DNA of 64,000 bases from Norana najaformis (GCA_964023275.1 OZ029927.1:3023715-3087714), one strand, 5' to 3'; counted from the stretch's first letter, positions 22,431 through 33,870 are shown. The notes: a model not told the origin generated them from the letters alone. Program-made: numbers and translations.

Positions 22431-22639
22431 TGAAGACAAACATAGCTGACAAGCAAACCTAAACAAGGTGCTCTTGTCATTTACTAAAAAAGCGTCTTTT
22501 TGGCAAAATCACTAAAAGACACGTTCGTATTACACTACTGATGTCTGCCAACATCATACACATGTGCACTGTTGTGGTGGGAAACTCATGGAGTCATCCG
22601 ATGGGCCAGAAAATTAGTAGAGTCGATTGGTGTGGGCCA

Positions 22640-22805
22640 CAGCAGTCGACTGGCTAGACTGTTCGGCTAGTAATTCGGAGAGTACTTGTTCGAACCTCCT
22701 TCTCTGAGACGGTTATTGTATAGGGACCCTGAGCAAGTCCTTCATTCACAATTGCTCAGCGCAATCAATTGATGCTTAGTCATTAGAAAATGGCGCCTAA
22801 TAAAT
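22640..22805 (+). mobile_element. tRNA-derived SINE
   Basis: An A-box-like 'tggctagactgttcgg' near 22650 and a B box 'tgttcgaacct' at 22687-22697 have tRNA-like spacing. The tail region 'gctcagcgcaatcaattgatgc...atggcgcctaataaatg' resembles other short elements here (9840-9900). Confidence 0.55.
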
Positions 22806-22992
22806 GCAGAAATAATAATCCCGAAGTTTCATAAAAAAAGGTCCTCAGAAGTTTCTGTACATCTGAACAGAAACTCTTCAGAAGCAGAAAGATCAAGGTA
22901 ACAGACCAGTGAGTTGGTTGCCCCAAAACTCGTCTAGGTGTAGAAAAGTCAAAAACGAGGAACAAATGAACAAATGAAAAGATGATTAACAT

Positions 22993-23275
22993 TTAAGAAA
23001 TTAAAATAGTGTATATGTATGTGTGGATGTATGTGTGGATGTATACATGCGTGGATTTATGTATGCATGTCTGTATATAACCATGTATGTATGTATGCAT
23101 GCAGGCATGTTTGTATATATTCATGTATGTATGTGTGTAGGCATGTATGTATGTGTGTATGCATATATGCATGCATGTATGCATGTGTATATATCCATGT
23201 ACAAATGCATGCATGTATGTATACATATACAGAAGTATGTACGTATGTACGTATGTAAATATGTATGTAAGTATT
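22993..23275. repeat. (TATG)n/(CATG)n microsatellite
   Basis: About 280 bp of interrupted tatg/catg tetranucleotides. Long Met/Cys/Tyr/His-rich frames on both strands are artefacts. It directly adjoins the 3' tail of the LINE that follows. Confidence 0.9.
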
Positions 23276-23289
23276 GTTTCGTAATCGTA

Positions 23290-24830
23290 ATAAAAAAACT
23301 TATAAAGCGCCACTTCAAGATAAAACTCATCAGAGGCGCTCCCGGCCCAATTTCCTATGACTAATGGGGAATGACACGGTCTTCAAACGCTTCCGGAAAA
23401 GGGAGGGAGGAAGAGAGAGGAATTCACGCCTAAGGTCACCAGGCAGGTTGTTCCATGAGACAGGGCCAACAACGGTGAAGCTGCGACGCTGTACAGTAGT
23501 AGTGCGAGCCATAGGAACTACCAGGTCTTCCTGGACTGCCGATCGCAGCAGTCGACGGCCAGGGACAGAAGAAACAGGGACACAGAGTTCCCTTAGATAA
23601 ATAGGTGCACTGCCAACAAGGCAGCTGCGCACAAGGGCCAGAATTTTAAACTGGATGCGTTCTCGGATTGGAAGCCAGTGGATTTTTTTTCAGCATGAAT
23701 AAGGAGATATGGCCAAACTTTGGAATGCCGCCAATCAAGCCAGCTGCAGCATTTAGGACAGACTGAAGTTGGGAGAGGGAAGAGGATCCAAGACCGGCAA
23801 ATCCATGTTTCCAAAGTCAATTCTGGAGCAGATAAATGCGTGGACTAGAGTGATGGAGGCCTGGGTAGAAAGGGAGCGTCGGATAGTGCGTGTTTGGCGA
23901 AGGTGGTAAAAACAGGTACGGCAGACATTATTTATGTGCTCCCGCAACGTGAGCTCCCGATCCAGGGTCACTTCCAGGTTACGCACCGAAGAATGAAAAG
24001 AGACACGAGGAAAGAGCAGGGATAAATTTGCCATGTCAATCTTTGAGAGTTGGATGGAGCCACCGAGCCAGATGAACTGGGTTTGCTGGGGTTCAAGCGA
24101 AGATGGTTGGATTTTAGCCAGGCCTCGAGTGCCGACGATGCATGGAGCAACCTGAGGGTCATAGAAACAGCCTCCGCCGCCGTGCCATGAGTATAAGCCT
24201 GTGTGTCATCGGCATATTGATGGGATATTACCCCTAATGAAGACAGAATGAAGCCCAGGTCAGCAGTGTAAAGAATAAAAAGGAGCGGAGCGAGGACCGA
24301 ACCCTGTGGGAGACCGATGGGTACAGGTGACCAGTCGGTGCGTGTTTCTCCAAATACAATAGATTGGGAGCGATCAGAGAGAAAGGAGGAGAGCCAGGAA
24401 AGAAACAGGCTAGAAATGCCGAATAACCTCTCAAGGCGCTCCAGTAGGATACCATGGTCGACTGTGTCGAGGCGGCGCTAATGTCAAAGAGGGCAAGGAG
24501 TGTCACTTGTCCCCGATCAAAAGCCCCGTAGGCATCGGATAAAATGCGGGTGATGACTGATTCAGTAGAATGAATCTTCTGAAGCCAGACTGTTGGCGTG
24601 GTAGTAATGAGTTGGCCTCGAGATATTGCATTAGCTGTATGGACACATGTTTTTCAACTAGTTTAGATAGGAAGGATAGGTTAGATATTAGTAGTTGGAT
24701 GGATCGTTGGTATCCAACACAGGACGTTTGAGGGAGGGGAAGACAATAGCCCTTTTCTGGGAAGGGGGAGGGAGCCCTCACCCAGAGCCCGATTAAATAA
24801 CAAATGGAGAAAAGGTAATAAGACATCTAT
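23290..24830 (-). mobile_element. CR1/L2-like LINE, broken reverse transcriptase
   Basis: In order along the minus strand, across several frame breaks, are the reverse transcriptase palm (FDISAASTQSTMVSYWSALRG, a worn DLSAAFDTVDH region), the catalytic box QYADDTQAYT with YADD at 24205-24216, then LEVTLDRELTLREHINNVCR, and the C-terminal VVGPVSWNNLPGDLRREF. The 3' end, with 'gaggcgct' and 'gaagtggcgctttataa' text, runs into an ATTACG tail at 23280-23300. The 5' part (endonuclease) is missing and the 5' end abuts a microsatellite at 24840. It is a 5'-truncated dead copy of about 1.5 kb. Confidence 0.9.
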
Positions 24831-24839
24831 GAGTTCTTT

Positions 24840-25035
24840 GTTTGTATGTATATGTATATATCTATCCATGTATGCATACATATGTGTATATATGTATGGA
24901 TGTATGCATTTATGCGTGTAAGCATGTAAACATACAAGCATACTAGCATATGTGTGTATGTGTAAGCTTGTGTGTAAGCAAGTAAGCAAGCATGCATGCA
25001 TTGTAGGTATGCACATATGCATGCATATATGCATA
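24840..25035. repeat. (TATG/CATG)n microsatellite
   Basis: About 195 bp of interrupted tetranucleotide repeats. With 22993-23275 it brackets the LINE copy on both sides. Confidence 0.9.
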
Positions 25036-25205
25036 CATCTGGTTATTCACTGTATATAGTGCCTTCTAAGAAGCAGTTGACAAAGGGTATAAAGAACCTC
25101 ACAATGATAACAAGCTACTTCTATAGCGCCGGAGTCTAATGCTCAAAACATCAACCGGAGGTGCACCAAAACCAAGGAAAGCATGGTCAGTAGGACAGTC
25201 AGTCA

Positions 25206-25385
25206 GTCTATAGAGACAGCGAGGTAGCCTGTGGTGGATAAGAAAGAGAAGTCTATAGAGACACCGAGGCAGCCTGTGGTGGATAAGAAAGAGAAGTCTA
25301 TAGAGACAGCGAGGTAGCCTGTGATGGATAAGAAAGAGAAGTCTACAGAGACAGCGAGGTAGCCTGTGGTGGATAAGAAAGAGGT
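25206..25385. repeat. 45-bp tandem repeat, four copies
   Basis: The unit gtctatagagacagcgaggt + agcctgtggtggataagaaag starts at 25206, 25251, 25296 and 25341 with single-base changes. 45 is a multiple of 3, so the minus strand reads a 15-residue repeat (FLIHHRLPRCLYRLL); no other coding sign is seen. Confidence 0.9.
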
Positions 25386-25574
25386 GCAAGTCTTAGGTTG
25401 TGGCCGAAATTACATCACGAGACGGACTAAAACGAACAGAAGCCAGAAGAGAATTCTACAAGTCCAGCAACTGAAAACTCACCAATCAAGTACTAAGGCA
25501 CTAAGTACGATCGATGTAGGCCTACTCTAAGTGTTCCCTATAGGGTCCTAGTAGAAGTGAAATCTTTAAATAAT

Positions 25575-25650
25575 TTCTACGCTGGCTGGGATTTGAACCC
25601 CCAACGTCGTGGTTGACCTTCCAAAACGCTGACTAATAGAATATCGCTCA
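25575..25650 (-). mobile_element. tRNA-derived SINE head
   Basis: Read on the minus strand, 'tattagtcagcgttttggaa' (A-box-like) is followed at tRNA spacing by 'gggggttcaaatcccagcc' (B box, T-arm-like). The 3' part is not defined. It is too degenerate to be a tRNA gene. Confidence 0.5.
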
Positions 25651-26740
25651 TCTCTAGCAAAGACAAAACTCAATGAAAACTCACAGTTCAGTTGGCGTTG
25701 CGTCTGTTCCCATCGTCTTCCGTCTCCAAATGGTTGGTAACTCGTTGCACCCCGCGAAGGTAGACGAGTTGACTAGTCTCTGCTGGTGTCCGACTGATGT
25801 CCTTCGAGCGACCCTGCGCCCCTTTGGCGCCCAAGGTCGCCTTCAGATGGTCAACATCAGGTGGCTGTTGACGTAGACGCGTCCGGTGACTGGCAGCGTT
25901 CTTCGACTGGCGGTTGACCGGACACATCTGCTCACTGGCGCTTCCAGATCTAGTAAATTAGATCGATAAAAATTAAAGTAATTATCAACTAAAATTTAAA
26001 AAATTAAACTAGATATCAATAAGAATAAGACTTAATTTCAATAAAAATAAAAGTTAATTTAATAAAAATCAAAGCAATTAATTTCATACTTAGTCAATTA
26101 AATTACAATTACATTTAAACCTGCATTCTCGTTCAGTTACGGTTACCTTTGTGCTAATTACAATTACAATTACTTTGTGTCAGTTACAATTGAAATTATA
26201 ATTAGGCCTATAATCGCGAATTTTCATAGTGCCTCTTCTAGGTCAACTCCACTTTACTGACCTCTCACGCGTAATGCGTCTAACTAATAATTAATATATA
26301 AATGAATAAACTTGTAACTGACCCATTAAGTCTAAGACTCGGTTGCGCTTTTTCGCTGGGGCTGACCTGCCTCGTCGCTCCATTTACTGGTTGCATCGTT
26401 CTTCGACTCTGAAAGGTCCTTAAACTTCTCTGACTGAATTCTTTAAACACCTTCCCTTCACGGGGGTCTTCTGTCTCATGACCCTGTGACCCCGGCACTC
26501 CCTCGATATCCCACGGCCGTAGACCGACTATCGTATGCAGCCTAAGCTTCGGCATTTAGGGCACCTACACAAGGCTATTAGTTAAACACACATCAGTGTT
26601 TGCATAATCCAACCATACAACTTATTTCTAAATGACGATGCTGTGTACACAAGAGCAATCAATCGAGACAGCGTACAACAGTCCGTACCTTCAATGACAT
26701 TCGTCGGTCCAATATGTTGGGGTGTAAGTTTTTCAAATAA
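25651..26740. other. No gene recognised
   Basis: A GC-richer patch at 25680-25930 and another at 26330-26560 flank an AT-rich stretch (25960-26220) with 'attacaattaca' tails that look like retroelement ends. No protein similarity is recognised in the open frames. Confidence 0.4.
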
Positions 26741-27060
26741 ATATAATATACACGTGTTCCTATAGCGACCATATGGCGTCGACCCTGCTAATTTTTCAAT
26801 GAGTTTATCGGGTGAGGTCCCTGATAATCCCTCACTACCGACGCCCGTTTGAATGGGTGTCATTCACTCAAAACTGAAAACACTTCTCTTCTACAAACCC
26901 TATCCTGATCCCTCCTCTTCCCCTTCTCTCACTTTCCGGTTCAATTCTAAACACCATCCACTGTTCAATTCCATCAGGCAAAAAAGTCAATTCTCCCATG
27001 CAATCTTGATCATAAAGTTAAGGCTATGGATATTGGTTTAACCCTCGTCAATGCCCAGTC
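26741..27060. mobile_element. SINE-like piece plus LINE 3' fragment
   Basis: 26741-26850 matches 33885-33985 ('tatagc(g)acc..ctgg/atggc..tcga.cct', 'tcaatgagtttatcgggtgagg', minus orientation). It is followed by 26855-27050, a plus-strand LINE end ('actcaaaactgaaaacacttc', 'cctatcctgatccctcctcttcccc', 'caattctaaacaccatccac') of the 33986/38055 family. The same pairing of pieces occurs at 33870-34470, so they probably belong to one element. Confidence 0.6.
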
Positions 27061-27235
27061 ATCAACTTGTGCTTCAAAAACAATTTTTAGATATGACTAG
27101 GCCTAACGTACATTTATTTATTTATTTAAAGCACTTGAAACGCGTGCAATGTCAGTAAACTACGTATGTAGCTGAGCATTTTTATAGCGCCCTTTCATTG
27201 AGTTCTGAAAGGTGTTGTGTGACTTTAAGGATGAT

Positions 27236-27590
27236 TCTTTTTTTCAAACAATTTGCAAATAGTAGACGGGTCTTGAACTTGTTTGTGGTCAGCGAACCGT
27301 GACCGCCTTTAACAGACGTGGAGTGGGGAGAAGGGGCGCTCAAACAAATCTGCCACCGGCCACAATACCCACTTATCTGTTTTCAAACGACGTGCATTCA
27401 GTAGACGGGTCTTGATTGAGTGTGGTCAGCGAACCGTGGCCGCGTTCGCCATGTGGGGAGTGTGAAGGGGCGCTGTAACGAATCGGCCGCCTTGATACAA
27501 GACACAATTCTCCGTTTTCAAATGATTTGCATACAGTAGACGGGTCATGAACTTGTGTGTAGTCATTGAACTATGACCCCGTTTAAGAGA
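27236..27590. repeat. Tandem repeat of about 130-150 bp, three copies
   Basis: Three copies of 'gttttcaaa.ga..tgcat..agtagacgggtcttgaac' followed by 'gtggtcagcgaaccgtgacc' (about 27240, 27375 and 27510), with growing divergence. A lone relative is at 10021. Confidence 0.75.
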
Positions 27591-28439
27591 ACCTTGTATC
27601 CTAAAATTTCTATAGAAATTTAGTTTCAAGAATAATTTATAATTAAACAAATAATTAAACAAAGGGGTTTAAATCAATACTTCAGCCTCAATTTTTCAAT
27701 CAGGAATGGGAATCTTGGCTTAGGACCTGGGAGGTTGCTGAACATTCCAAAGACGATGGAGAAATCCAAACCTGCAATCAGCTACAGCATTGTTGGTAGG
27801 CAGTGTAGCACAGTGGGGTGTTTGTAGATCTACAAGACTGTAGACTTCAGGTGTTTATATGCAAATTCTGCAAAGTTAAATGTTACAATGACCTCAGTCA
27901 AACAAGCAAAAAACGGAAAACTGGGCATGAGTATACATAATAGAACTGAAATTTGAAGAGTGGTTGGTGAAGAGGCAAAACCAACCTCCCATGGCGCTAA
28001 GCACGGTCGAGTCACTTCAGAATCACACGTTAATCTATGGTACAAATGCCTGATACAGGACATACATGAACAAAAAATGCAGAGAGCTAACGAATTTGAT
28101 AATCATAAAGAACGATATTGGCACTATAGAAGTCATAAGATAAGATCTGAAACAAAATTTCTAGTTACAATTACAGTAGGTTAAAATGCATTGTATGCAT
28201 AAAGAAATGGTAGAGGCCACCCTACCTGGAAACAATATGCCGTATTCTTTAGGATTACCAAATTCATCAGCTCTCTGCATTTAAACATAACATACAGTTT
28301 TTCAAAATACTTTTACTGGCATCAATTAGTTTAGGTTTCCGTAAAGTAACACAAATTATGTCAAAATACTTCATTGGTATCGATAAATTAGCAAACGCGG
28401 TTTCTGTGATGCATATAAGAATAAGAAAAAGTTCTTACT

Positions 28440-29050
28440 GGTTAATTACTCCTGTATTTATTTGATCGCCAAATTCCAGAGTCGAGGTGCAGTACTGTAC
28501 AGAATCGGTTAGACAAATTAAGATTAGTATTTACGGGGAACGGGCAAGAGTAAGGTAAGAGGATGGACGGGTAGAGCGGGTGACTAAATGGTAAAAACTT
28601 TGTGAAGATAAGTGGGTTGGTAGTTTTGCAGAGGTTAGAGAAAGAACTTTAAAATGAATGCATTCGGGGATTTTGAACCAATGGAATGATTTCAGGATAG
28701 AGTGATGCTTGGGTGTCTTGTGACGGTATGGGCACGTACATTTTGACCGAGTTGAAGACGTTTAATTTGGATGAAATCAGGGTTAAGAAAAAGGAAATTA
28801 CAGTAGTCAAGTTTGCAGTGGATAACAGAGGTAGCGATGATTGGGGTAGTTTTTACACTGAGCATAATCTACCAGGGCGAAAGTCACGAAACAGGTGCGC
28901 GAGAGGTTGAGATGTGATTTGAAAACGAAAGATGTGGGTCAAAGGTTATGCCAAGACTAGGTACAGGCGAATTAGAGGTGAAATTGCGAGTGGAGGAATT
29001 AGTTGATTGGTGGATGGAAGAGTCTGAGATTTTTTTATTCTGATCTAGTA
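28440..29050 (-). mobile_element. LINE reverse transcriptase remnant in copy B
   Basis: 'aatgcattcggggattttgaaccaatgg' and the following text match, in arrangement, the LINE at 23640-23690 and 41860-41900 ('gatgcgttctcggattggaagccagtgg'). 'gaaattacagtagtcaagtt' is a common LINE-type block. The distal part (28860-29050) is shared with copy A at 1780-1930 while the rest is deleted there, so the element predates the duplication. Confidence 0.5.
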
Positions 29051-29284
29051 GGCCTGGAACAATAAATTCAGTTGTGGCAGAATTGAGCCAACGGAAGTTT
29101 ATAATAACGTCAAAAAGTCACAACTTGGAAAAATAAACATCGCACATATATAACACTTCGTATTTTAAATTTTCGTATTTTATACCTGAACATTCCGAAT
29201 GACCACGTACATGTATAAAATTAGATAATAAACAGTGATTTCGCTTAGCAGTACTTCAGCCTCAATTCTGTTCGGCTGAATAAA

Positions 29285-29368
29285 ATGGCGTCCGAAGAAA
29301 ATTTATACTCGGATGGACGGGATGTGTTAGCCACTTGTGTCATCTGGCGACGTTATGCAAATGTTTAG
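29285..29368 (+). other. Short open frame in copy B (27 codons)
   Basis: ATGGCGTCCGAAGAAAATTT begins a small frame, MASEENLYSDGRDVLATCVI..., that ends at TAG 29366-29368. The copy A counterpart at 2162 has extra bases and is shifted within a few codons. It could be a first exon, an upstream ORF or chance. The GCG second codon and preceding A-rich context are compatible with a start. Confidence 0.2.
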
Positions 29369-30529
29369 GTTTTTTTATAGTGACCACCTCACGCAGAGGC
29401 GCCTTCACGTACGCTTTAACCGATGTACTGTAGCTAACCTGGTCCTATTATTGGTAAAATTTCTGTAAAAAGCTTTGGGAGCCAACTTCTGACCTGCATA
29501 TGACATTCATTTAATGCTGTCAAATGAATCTGTTTGTGCAGTTGATAAACATTAACGTTGAATTGTGGACGAGTTTGGCTTTAGGCGTGAAAATCATAAG
29601 CTTGTGCCTCATTAGGTATATGTATGCAATTTAACTTTGCTGATATTTTTAAAAAGAAAGTGATCATGTTTTCAATTGTTGTGTTTTAACTTGAGGTAGT
29701 TGAGATAAACAAATCATGCGGTTCAAAATTTGGATCTCCTTTCAACTAGTAACTCAGTGTTAAAACATTTTCGAAAATTCTAACTTTTCAGCAAACTCTG
29801 GAACCCAGCTGCTTCCCTTCCGGTGGTTTGGCCCCTGGAAAACCCGGAATCCCCATTAAAAACAGGTAAATGAATGCATAGCACAACTTCTTCAAAGAAG
29901 CTAGAAACAAAATATTAGCCTAGAATAGGTATACAAAATCGGCTAGGCCTACACGTAACAGTCTAGCACAGGTTTTAAAACTGAAATGGGGTTTAACAAC
30001 TCTCAACCGGTATAAAAGTGTAATTATGTGGGGGTAATTTTATCTCTTCAAAAGTTCAACAGAGCATTCAAGATTACAAAATACTGACATGATATGCAAA
30101 TATTTAATTGCAAAAGTGTAAGTCTTAAAGCAAGCTATTCATTTACCATAAACCAGTTGACAAATAGAATGAAAAATTTACATAGGCCACAACAAGCCAT
30201 TCGTAACTCAATACATGTGAATTCTGAATTCCACCATCATGCATTTTGTGGTTGGAAGTAGACAGGAATGAACTAGGAAAAATTCATCCGAACTAATGAG
30301 AAGAAAGTTTGACCCTTTCCTCATAATAATCCGACCCTGATTCCAATTCAAAACATTTCGTGCAACTTTTTGTTGTTACTTCTTTGGACATTGAAAAGTT
30401 ATCCATACCTTTTCATATGAACATAAGATCATACTGGTCAAATGCCTAACACACAGATCTGCCATTCCGCTATACAATCGCGGTATGACTCCTAGGTACA
30501 TAAAAGATTGACACAAACCACACAGTCCT

Positions 30530-30671
30530 GCACATTCAAGTCACAACTAAAGACAACTTTTTAGGATATCTTATGACCGTAGTTGATTTTTGTTTTCTAA
30601 CCCATGTACAGCGCCCTTTTCTTCGGCCTCGGCTGTGATATGGCACTCTATAAATTGTCTTATTATTATTA
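30530..30671 (+). mobile_element. SINE-like insertion present only in copy B
   Basis: Copy A reads straight through this point (near 3330: 'agtcctactattcaaaccc'), while copy B has about 140 bp between 'agtcct' and 'agtactattcaaaccc'. The insert ends 'ggcactctataaattgtctta' plus (TTA)n, a retroposon-type tail. It therefore inserted after the duplication, or was lost precisely from A, which is less likely. Confidence 0.7.
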
Positions 30672-30686
30672 GTACTATTCAAACCC

Positions 30687-31184
30687 TTGGTGGGCATTAC
30701 ATTATCTAATGTAATAGCTACCAATGTCCTAACTTATATGCACCGAGTGTTCCATACATTATTTCAACCCTACTTCCTTAATATTTTTTATCTGGACTAC
30801 AGAAATTCGCCCACAGAAACAGAACCAGACGAATGCAAGTCCAAAAAAAGTCAGAATAGTCTAACATTGAATAACTGCACTAGAACTGACATCAGTGATC
30901 ATAAACAAATCTATGACCAGTTGAAGATTCAAGCGTTGACTGTATACAATCTTGATTCATACAGTGCTAATAAAACATACACAGTTGGGAATAAGGAGTT
31001 ATTAATTACTGCTGCTGATTTTCCACATACAAGTAGAGAAACAATTAAATGTTTCCAGTCTTTTCTCTTTACTTTGCCACTGTTGCTTTCATCAGCCCAT
31101 TGTTGTATCAGTACAAGAATTTATCACCTGAATCTTGGCTTTCTGCTGGGAACATGTGTTGATAAAGCAAGAGAGGTATTCTAA
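30687..31184 (+). CDS. Hypothetical ORF, copy B
   Basis: A 165-codon frame without a good ATG at its start (first ATG about 17 codons in). It reads HKQIYDQLKIQALTVYNLDS and YSANKTYTVGNKELLITAAD, then diverges from copy A because about 85 bp present at 3740-3830 are missing here. The frame may therefore be intact only upstream of that deletion. It is similar in both duplicates but not recognised. It could be an exon, an old transposon ORF or non-coding sequence. Confidence 0.25.
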   Translation: MVGITLSNVIATNVLTYMHRVFHTLFQPYFLNIFYLDYRNSPTETEPDECKSKKSQNSLTLNNCTRTDISDHKQIYDQLKIQALTVYNLDSYSANKTYTVGNKELLITAADFPHTSRETIKCFQSFLFTLPLLLSSAHCCISTRIYHLNLGFLLGTCVDKAREVF

Positions 31185-31632
31185 TTCACAGCCTTGGTTT
31201 TCTGATTTTTGGTAAAGCAAAATTCTTTGAAGGTATAAGTAAAACTTTGATGTTGGTCTGTGCTAAGCCTGATTGTTAGGTCAGTAAGCCCCAGAAATAT
31301 AGTTTTGTGACAGGGCCTGTTTAAACCTAAAAAACTGGTGGGTAGTCTCTATCTTGGGTTGGAATAAAAAATCCCAAAAAAAGAACTTTGGAATACAAAG
31401 TTGGAATTACATTTTGAATTTTCCAACAATGCATTCTCCTCTGAAACCTAAAACCGATGCACAAATTCGAAAATAAAAATTTAACATGCATAAGAAAAGT
31501 TTTTTTATGAGAATTCTACATAAAGTATTCTATATGAATGTGAATGCTCATACAAAATACTCAGTTGAATAGGAAATTTATGCACTTTAAATCAAAAGTA
31601 TTAAGTTGTTCTTAAATGTCTAAAACCAACTT

Positions 31633-31638
31633 TTTATT
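31633..31638 (-). terminator. Poly(A) signal of zinc-finger gene
   Basis: AATAAA on the minus strand, 107 bp past the stop codon of the zinc-finger ORF. Confidence 0.55.
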
Positions 31639-31744
31639 CTGGAAAACACCCTTTCAGAGAACCAGATATGTCATGTGACATAATTACATTTAAATTTCAT
31701 AGGAACCACACAACCATTCAGTAACTTTTCCACATAAATTTTGT

Positions 31745-32509
31745 TTATACCGTCTCCCCAGGGTGGGCTTTCATGTGCCTTTTCAGATCACGCAATTTTA
31801 TATACGATATCTTGCAAAATCTGCATTTGTGGGGCTTTTCACCAGTGTGAGTCAGAATGTGTAATTTCAAATTGCCAACCTGACTAAACGATTTCTCACA
31901 AAAGCCGCACTTGTATGGCTTCTCTCCACTATGGACTCGACTGTGCCTTTTTAAATCACCAAGGTTGCAAAAGGATTTCCGACACAATTCACATTCATGC
32001 GGCCTTTCTCCAGTGTGCGTTCTTATATGTCGCTTGAGAACTCCCAGGTGACTGAACGATTTTTCACATAAGAGGCATTCGTACGATTTTTCTCCAGTGT
32101 GAGTCACTGTGTGCCTCTTCAAATTGCCGTGTTCCGTAAATGACTTTATGCACCATTCGCATTTGTACGGTTTTTCACCAGTATGAATTCTGACATGTCT
32201 TGTTAATTCCCCGACACGAGCAAATGATTTCTCACAAGTCTGGCATGTGTATTGTTTTACTCCAGTATGGATTTTCATGTGCATATTCAGGTGACTGAGC
32301 TGTCGAAAAGACTTTTCACACGACTGACAAATAAATGCTTTCTCTCCATTGTGAGTTCTTAAGTGAACTTTGAGGCGAAAAGCTTTGGGAAAGGACTTGC
32401 CACAAACGTTGCATTCGTGAATTTTTCTTCTTCTTCGAGCCTTTTCTGGACCTAAGTTACTTGCTACAGAAAACATCTGTGACAAGGAATCTTGCAGTCC
32501 TATGCTCAT
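31745..32509 (-). CDS. C2H2 zinc-finger protein, eight fingers
   Basis: The first in-frame ATG is at 32509, giving 254 residues. The frame stays open upstream to about 32686 but without another ATG, so an upstream coding exon is possible. Eight complete C-x2-C-x12-H-x3-H fingers start at residues 33, 61, 89, 117, 145, 173, 201 and 229 with exact 28-residue spacing. Linkers are mostly TGEKPYK-type, with NGEKAF, TGVKQY and TGEKSY variants. The N-terminus has a basic patch (KARRRRK, residues 23-29) likely to help nuclear import. Helix positions -1/3/6 are K/R/V, Q/H/M, R/E/R, E/N/R, H/V/R, N/D/R, Q/N/L, K/D/R. By family this should be a nuclear sequence-specific DNA-binding protein, probably a transcriptional regulator. 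No KRAB, SCAN, BTB or ZAD domain is visible. It is a single exon here, with a poly(A) signal downstream. Confidence 0.9.
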   Translation of the reverse strand: MSIGLQDSLSQMFSVASNLGPEKARRRRKIHECNVCGKSFPKAFRLKVHLRTHNGEKAFICQSCEKSFRQLSHLNMHMKIHTGVKQYTCQTCEKSFARVGELTRHVRIHTGEKPYKCEWCIKSFTEHGNLKRHTVTHTGEKSYECLLCEKSFSHLGVLKRHIRTHTGERPHECELCRKSFCNLGDLKRHSRVHSGEKPYKCGFCEKSFSQVGNLKLHILTHTGEKPHKCRFCKISYIKLRDLKRHMKAHPGETV

Positions 32510-32689
32510 CTTGGGTAGGGACCAACGAAAGTGGGATTTTGATGATGAAACACTATTCACGCATTTGGAGAGAATTAACCTCAGTTTTAATGAACTCAGA
32601 TGTCTTTGTCCGTGCAAAAGTCTTCTCTGATAACAGAAGTAAAAGAAATGATTCTCAGTGATTCTGAGAGCCAGTGACTTGACCACTTT

Positions 32690-33870
32690 TACACTTCTTC
32701 AGTTTAACGAAATTCTGAAAGTAATTTTCATCATCATCATCATCATCATCACAAATTTGTTGTATGACTTGATAATAAGTGTCAAATTTTTAAAACTGTA
32801 GTCAAATTTAAGCTTATTATGCTGTAATTCTAACAGCTTCTTAATTCTGATTCGCAACGGAAGAAAAATTGATAACAGCTGATATGTTTGGCAACTGCAT
32901 ATTCCCTTACTGAAAACAGTTAAAATTTTTCAAATGCAACTACTTTTATGATTTAAAAATGAACCAGTTAATCATACTCTTAACTTAAACTACAAAATTA
33001 TAGGCAAATACATAACCTGCTATCAAAATTTTAGAAAGATATCCTGTAAATTATTTTTTAATGAAACAACCTGCCTATTGAATTTCAAGAGGGAACAAAA
33101 GCCACAAAAACAGCTTTTATTGGTTTTTCAAATAGTATATGATTTTCAAGTATAAAAATGTAGATGCAGTCTTGGTAAATGCATGAAATTCACCAAAGTC
33201 TTACCTAAAATGAGTAATGCCCTACTACTCGTCACAAGTTACCCACAAGATCGCATCTAGTTTCCTTTCGCTAAGCAATTCCAAGCGTAATAATCTATAA
33301 ATCTGGTGCATTTAAGAGTAAGCCACTATAAGTTTGTGACTCAGCTTTTCGAATACTGAGCTGGACTGCGCTGTCTTTTTGGCATCTCTTAAGGCAGTAT
33401 AAACATTGCTAAGTTCTGAGCGCCACCTGTCGATTCACTTAATCCACTTTTTCTAACCACAGCACGCTAAATTATATTCACTGAGTTATTTTTGGAAAAC
33501 CAACAATACCACTTTGTATAAGTCACAGCTTCAATATAAGCCCTAGTTCTCAAATGAAAAATAGTAAAAGAAAAATAGCGTGAATAGTGTAAATACGACC
33601 ACTTTACTTGAGATCATCATATGCCGTTCTCCTTTGTCCAATTCAATAAATATGGTGTCCGATTGAAAAATTGCTTCATCTAAAACTTGAGCAGGAGAAG
33701 CTGGATTTCATTGTGGCGCTAGGCTGGTCATAGACGCTATTCTCTTCTGGTGGCAACTGAGCTGTAGACGTGTCAGCATTGCGATGTCATTCTACCTGTC
33801 CTGCGCCTTTCTTTATGCTGTGTGAATGCCGAAATTTAAGGTTGCCAGATGCTTCTTCGCGACTCTAATC
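32690..33870. other. Upstream region of the zinc-finger gene
   Basis: (ATC)n at 32728-32749, otherwise AT-rich. A splice acceptor (ttactttcag) at 32721-32730 on the minus strand could join an unseen 5' exon to the zinc-finger exon. No other gene is recognised. Confidence 0.4.

Larger units (their letters stand above)
27595..31562. repeat. Segmental duplication, copy B
   Basis: Colinear partner of 1212-4300, about 26.4 kb away in direct orientation. It is longer because of about 850 bp at 28010-28860 and a 140-bp insert at 30530-30671. The duplicated block ends about 70 bp before the poly(A) signal of the zinc-finger gene. Confidence 0.85.

Noticed and set aside
22993-23364. Cys/Met/His-rich frames on both strands, secreted-peptide-like
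   Set aside because: They arise from the (CATG/TATG)n microsatellite; the frame runs into the LINE end.
25575-25650. Genuine tRNA gene on the minus strand
   Set aside because: A- and B-box-like text is present but acceptor and anticodon stems do not pair; a SINE head is more likely.
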